In this document: piece by piece, positions 62,830-64,000 of the stretch
How positions within the stretch are numbered: position 1 is the stretch's first letter
Layout of the letters: every line of letters begins with the position of its first letter
NCBI GenBank assembly: GCA_963513935.1
Contig: OY740769.1
Span: 109,595,762-109,659,761, forward strand
From: Aphrophora alni
Taxonomy: Eukaryota; Arthropoda; Insecta; Hemiptera; Aphrophoridae
Direction of reading: 5' to 3'
DNA: 64,000 nt
Program-made: the position numbers and the translations under genes
Notes under the pieces: generated by a model
Told to the model about the DNA's origin: nothing
Seen by the model: the letters and a program-made list of their open reading frames with translations, nothing else
Database searches by the model: none

Positions 62830-64000
62830 GTGGAACTATTTCATTAGTTGGCAGAGTTTTTAATAGCAATTAAATTCTAAACCTCTGGCTAGTTCCAAAA
62901 CAATAAATCTCTATTTAAATATTTTAATCCCATGTTTTACACTTCTCGATTTAACTGTTAATAATTATAAACCTATATATGTTAGAAAACGTATACTTAT
63001 CTTGTATTATAGTTTTGTAATATGTTGTTTCATAACGCCTATTAATATTTTAATTTATTTTTACTTAAAATTCAAGGATGTCTTCTTATACATTCTATTA
63101 CCTAAAATATATATCTCTATAAATATCTTTTAAAATCGTAAACATGTTTTAAAACAGTCGTATTTAAAAATTAAGAAATATTTACGTTCTAAAACAAATG
63201 AGAAGTAATTTTAAAAGTAATCAATTGAAATATAGACTAGCGGATTTCGTATTTTGTTAAGATTTCTTCTTTATAAAGAAATGTCTATGATTTAAGAGAT
63301 TAGTGTTTTGTTAAAAAGTAATCAATTAAAACAGAGAGATCGTTTTGAATGATAGTGCTTTCTTAGTATCATGATTAGTTAATGGAATATCGATCTATTC
63401 TCTTTCGTGGTAATCAAATATTCGTTAAATTCTGCACTTTCATCAAATTAAGCACGGATAATGCTTTTCATTCATTTAAATATAACCTGGAATACACACA
63501 GAGAATCCATGATAACCGTATAGTCTTGGAGAGAGGCCTGGTTAAACCTGCATATCTTTCGCTTGATTATGGTGGTGCCCCACCCTCATTATTTTTACGG
63601 GCATAAAAATTGGACTGTTTTTATCCATCAAATATTGATTTGTGGAGCCATCGATTCAACTTGGTGTATAGGAGGTGAATGTATTTATTGATAATAAAAT
63701 AAATTATGAATCATACAACTTTCCCTTTCTTCCCTTCTTAATAATTTACAAAACTATTAAAAACTAGTTAGAAGGCTCCAGTTTGTTCTTTTTAGTCCTC
63801 GATGATAATTTTGTCTTCTCGTTTTAAATTTATAATAGAATATAACACATGACCAGTCACTTTGTTTAATTTCTTATGTCTTAAAAAGGGAAAATTACTT
63901 TTGTAATTCAATTTACGCAAAAGATAATAAAGGTACTGCAATGTATTGTCCTTAAATCTTCGATTGCTAAAATACATTTATTAAATATGATCTGAAAATA
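62830..64000. other. No recognised gene
   Basis: AT-rich end of the window. The open frame at 63382-63606 has no recognised domain. Confidence 0.4.

Overview
The window is AT-rich animal nuclear DNA and almost certainly insect. Its only intact genes are seven copies of a small secreted cuticle protein with the chitin-binding Rebers-Riddiford domain, RR-2 type. Sequence style and transposon content suggest Hemiptera, but that is a guess. All seven genes share one structure: a four-codon first exon (MALK or MAFK), a 1.3-2.4 kb intron, and one second exon holding the rest of the signal peptide, an Ala/Pro/Tyr-rich region ([13 protein letters not shown]), the RR-2 domain and a [12 protein letters not shown] tail. 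No open frame that starts at a methionine inside exon 2 gives the true N terminus; exon 1 must be added.

Layout: 0-9 kb holds no gene. It contains an 18-bp minisatellite, an 83-bp satellite and dispersed-repeat fragments. At 8.9-16.4 kb two near-identical genes (CPR-1 on +, CPR-2 on -) lie tail to tail in a large inverted repeat with a 2.3 kb spacer. From 22 to 62.6 kb five more genes (CPR-3 to CPR-7) all lie on the minus strand. CPR-5 and CPR-6 sit in a recent tandem duplication of about 6 kb. Between CPR-3 and CPR-4 lies a dead copy with exon 1 kept, TATA box lost and exon 2 interrupted by a transposase-like segment. The CPR-4 intron contains the first 11 codons of another copy's exon 2, which marks a fusion of two former tandem genes.

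Transposon relics: a TIR-flanked mariner/Tc1-like remnant (37.1-37.8 kb), a decayed tyrosine-recombinase (Crypton-like) coding region (52.2-53.2 kb), a broken piggyBac transposase (53.7-56.1 kb), and a SINE-like repeat in four places. No tRNA, rRNA or CRISPR array was recognised.

The genes look like a co-regulated set. Each has a TATA box, and six of seven have a promoter module with AACCCTAA and a TTACCTCAG-like block in a 24-bp span next to the TATA box, plus a GC-rich block further out. The most interesting signals are this module, the inverted gene pair with near-identical exons but diverged introns, and the record of duplication, fusion and decay in the array.
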